From Deltaproteobacteria bacterium (GTDB lineage: Bacteria; Desulfobacterota; DSM-4660; Desulfatiglandales; Desulfatiglandaceae): a stretch of DNA of 6,292 bases. The stretch covers positions 1 through 6,292 of the forward strand of contig QMLZ01000178.1 of the NCBI GenBank assembly GCA_003646995.1, written 5' to 3'. Under the pieces are notes generated by a model. The model was not told the origin of the DNA. It was given only the letters and a program-made list of their open reading frames with translations, and did no database searches. Below, piece by piece: positions 4,360 through 6,292 of this stretch. Within the stretch, counting starts at the first letter, position 1. Every line of letters starts with the position of its first letter. The position numbers were made by a program, and so were the translations under genes.

Positions 4360-6292
4360 GTGAGATCGTCTGAACTTTCACTACGCAAAAGATCAGGAAC
4401 AGCTACTGACCATGAGCAAAAGCAGTTTTTGGTGAAGCTCGCTGTATTTGCTTTTGCCCTCTTACCCTTTTTATGGGCAGGGTTTATTACATTCCAAATA
4501 CACAAGCGAGGTGATGCGGGATTTTCTTATGAGCTTGGTTGGAAATCCCTTAAAATAATGCGGGTATACGAGAGCTTAAATCCGGTATGTGAGGGCGATG
4601 ATATAAAACTTGTTGACCATCATACTATCAATGAGGTGCTTGGCTTTTATATCAGTCGCCTAAAAGAACCGTACGAGGGAGTTGTTACCATAGGACGGGA
4701 GGGCAAGCAGTTATCCTTTAGACTCTCATACAGGAGTCTTTCCTGGGGAGCTTATCTCAAGGCTTGCTGGCCTTTTATCTTGCTGGCCTTTTTACTAACG
4801 GTAATTGGCCTCATAGCCTACGTAAGGTCTTCTCCTGACCAGCCATCGGGATTATTTCTTGCGTGCTACGTAATTTTTGCCATAAACATAACGAATGAGA
4901 TAGGTTTCAATTTTGGAATCCAGCCGCCATACCTCATTTCACTAATATTTATTGTCGCTACATTAAGCAACTGGCTAGGCTTTAGCCTCTGGACGCACTT
5001 TATTGTTCGCTTTCCCACAGAACAGCAACTATTTGAGGATAACTCACTTGTTCTATCTGCAATTTATCTTCTGCCCCCTGCTGTAAGCATTCTTGGCGCG
5101 TTTTATCTCGCCAGAGGAGAGGCAGATTTTTTCATCTGGCTCCAAAGAACTCGTTTTTGGCACATTCCACCAATAATAGGTTTTACCGCATATAGGAACT
5201 GGACAACATTCACGAGGACCAAACATCCCTATGTCAAGAATCAGCTAAAATGGATCCTGCTCGGCGGTTTCGTTGGAATTACACCTTATTTATTTTTCTA
5301 TCTTCTACCTCACTTATTTTTCGGATATCCCATTATTACTTTCAAGACAGCTATGGCTTTTGCAGCCCTTATTCCCATTTCTTTTTTGCTGGCCATTCTC
5401 CGCTACCGCCTGATGCACATAGATGAAATTATAAGTACCAGTGTTGCTTACAGCATTTTGCTGACAGCCCTGTTTCTCTCATACACCGGAATACTAGTGA
5501 TATTAAAACAATCCCTGTGGGGAAATAAAGTATTAACAGAAGGTTCTTTTGTGGCCTACCTGGTAATCGTGGCAATCCTGTTTGATCCAGCCAAGAACCG
5601 AATCAAGTTGATCATAGACAAGGCTTTTTTCAGAGACAAGCTAAACTACAGGAAGCTATTACACCATTACAGTCAAAAGGTGGCTACCACATTGGAGCTT
5701 TCTGAGTTAATTGACCTCCTTATTCAAAAAATTCCAACAGATTTCCGGATATCCAGGGCCTCTGTAATGATCCTGGAGGGACGACGAAGCCGTCTCTATC
5801 CTCAACACCTCCGCTTCGGGAGCGCCCCATGGTCTCGAAGTGCCCTGGTAGAGGCATTGAATAATGAAAAGACAAATTACATCATATGTGAACCAGAAAA
5901 GATCGATGATTTTAGACTGGCCAGGGAAATGGAGGAAATTCTTGAAGCAGGATATGTAGTTGTTCTTTCGCTCAAAGGGAGCAAATCTTTTCTTGGCATG
6001 TATTTTTTGGGGCCCAAGCTAGGTGGATCACTTTACACATCAGCAGATATCCAGGTATTGACAACATTGGCACTGAACGTATCGTTTGCCATGGAGAATG
6101 CCCTTATGTATGAATCACTACAAAAGAGCAAGCGACAGCTTCAAGAGATATATTCACAATTACTGCAATCAGAACAGATGGCTCGCATCGGAGAGATAGC
6201 ATCTGTTGTCGCCCATGAAATCCGGAACCCTCTCGGAATCATACGAAGCTCTGCACAGTATCTGACAGAAGATATGGAATCAAACGCATCTA
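4360..6292 (+). CDS. Membrane sensor histidine kinase with PDZ-like, polytopic TM, GAF and HisKA domains (cut at right edge)
   Basis: Some 644 codons are visible. From a GTG start the order is: TM helix (about 24-47), an extracytoplasmic PDZ-like segment (about 50-125, with EGDDIKLVDHHTINEVLGF and VVTIGREGKQL resembling the PDZ 'GDxIxxING' and 'VxRxG' elements), then several TM helices (about 133-405). RYRLMHIDEIISTSVAYSIL (348-367) and IKLIIDKAFFRDKLNYR are typical of this 7TM-like sensor class. A GAF domain (about 444-580), a coiled coil (585-610) and HisKA follow, with phosphoacceptor His619 in AHEIRNPLGIIRSSAQ. The ATPase domain lies beyond the edge. The layout recalls ComP-like kinases, but the H-box is of the type seen in kinases paired with NtrC-family regulators. 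The start is uncertain: an in-frame TAG (4351-4353) precedes GTGs at 4354 and 4360. AGGTG (4352-4356) favours 4360; no in-frame ATG occurs until 4558. Confidence 0.88.
   Translation, partial: MRSSELSLRKRSGTATDHEQKQFLVKLAVFAFALLPFLWAGFITFQIHKRGDAGFSYELGWKSLKIMRVYESLNPVCEGDDIKLVDHHTINEVLGFYISRLKEPYEGVVTIGREGKQLSFRLSYRSLSWGAYLKACWPFILLAFLLTVIGLIAYVRSSPDQPSGLFLACYVIFAINITNEIGFNFGIQPPYLISLIFIVATLSNWLGFSLWTHFIVRFPTEQQLFEDNSLVLSAIYLLPPAVSILGAFYLARGEADFFIWLQRTRFWHIPPIIGFTAYRNWTTFTRTKHPYVKNQLKWILLGGFVGITPYLFFYLLPHLFFGYPIITFKTAMAFAALIPISFLLAILRYRLMHIDEIISTSVAYSILLTALFLSYTGILVILKQSLWGNKVLTEGSFVAYLVIVAILFDPAKNRIKLIIDKAFFRDKLNYRKLLHHYSQKVATTLELSELIDLLIQKIPTDFRISRASVMILEGRRSRLYPQHLRFGSAPWSRSALVEALNNEKTNYIICEPEKIDDFRLAREMEEILEAGYVVVLSLKGSKSFLGMYFLGPKLGGSLYTSADIQVLTTLALNVSFAMENALMYESLQKSKRQLQEIYSQLLQSEQMARIGEIASVVAHEIRNPLGIIRSSAQYLTEDMESNAS

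Overview
The window looks like an accessory stretch of a Gram-negative, exosortase (PEP-CTERM) type bacterium. The evidence is two intact secreted proteins and one gene remnant with PEP-CTERM-like tails (a VP-rich motif, a hydrophobic helix and a terminal Arg/Lys cluster), a near-consensus sigma-54 promoter, and a multi-domain membrane histidine kinase of the type that often works with NtrC-family activators. Base composition is moderate to slightly AT-rich. A deltaproteobacterial or related lineage is my best guess, but this is inference; no rRNA or core marker gene is present.

Left part (1-1200): the N-terminal half of a TetR-family repressor runs off the left edge on the minus strand, with a perfect 8-4-8 dyad upstream that is probably its operator. 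Reading away from it on the plus strand is a compact type II toxin-antitoxin operon: a Phd/YefM-like antitoxin and a PIN-domain (VapC-like) ribonuclease overlapping by 4 bases (ATGA). A good sigma-70 type promoter and a 14-bp tandem repeat precede it, and a strong intrinsic terminator follows.

Middle (1200-4010): this is a minus-strand surface-protein cluster. From right to left in transcription order it contains a 217-residue secreted protein with a PEP-CTERM-like tail and a sigma-54 promoter about 105 bases upstream of its start. Next is a 325-residue secreted protein with six HAF-type repeats and its own PEP-CTERM-like tail. Then comes about 550 bases with no intact gene but at least one protein-like fragment, and finally the C-terminal remnant of another PEP-CTERM protein. 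Two living genes, one dead gene and possible debris suggest gain and decay of exosortase substrates at this locus.

Right part (4010-6292): a roughly 350-base divergent control region carries two 11-bp-phased copies of TGCACCAT. It leads to a plus-strand sensor histidine kinase, cut by the right edge, with one N-terminal TM helix, a PDZ-like extracytoplasmic segment, a polytopic membrane domain, a GAF domain, a coiled coil and a HisKA phosphoacceptor box (HEIRNPL). It appears to start at GTG; the first in-frame ATG lies deep inside the gene.

The testable idea is that this kinase, with an NtrC-type regulator predicted just beyond the window, switches on the divergent secreted-protein gene(s) through the sigma-54 promoter. 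No exosortase, response regulator or polysaccharide gene is visible here, so this link is inference.
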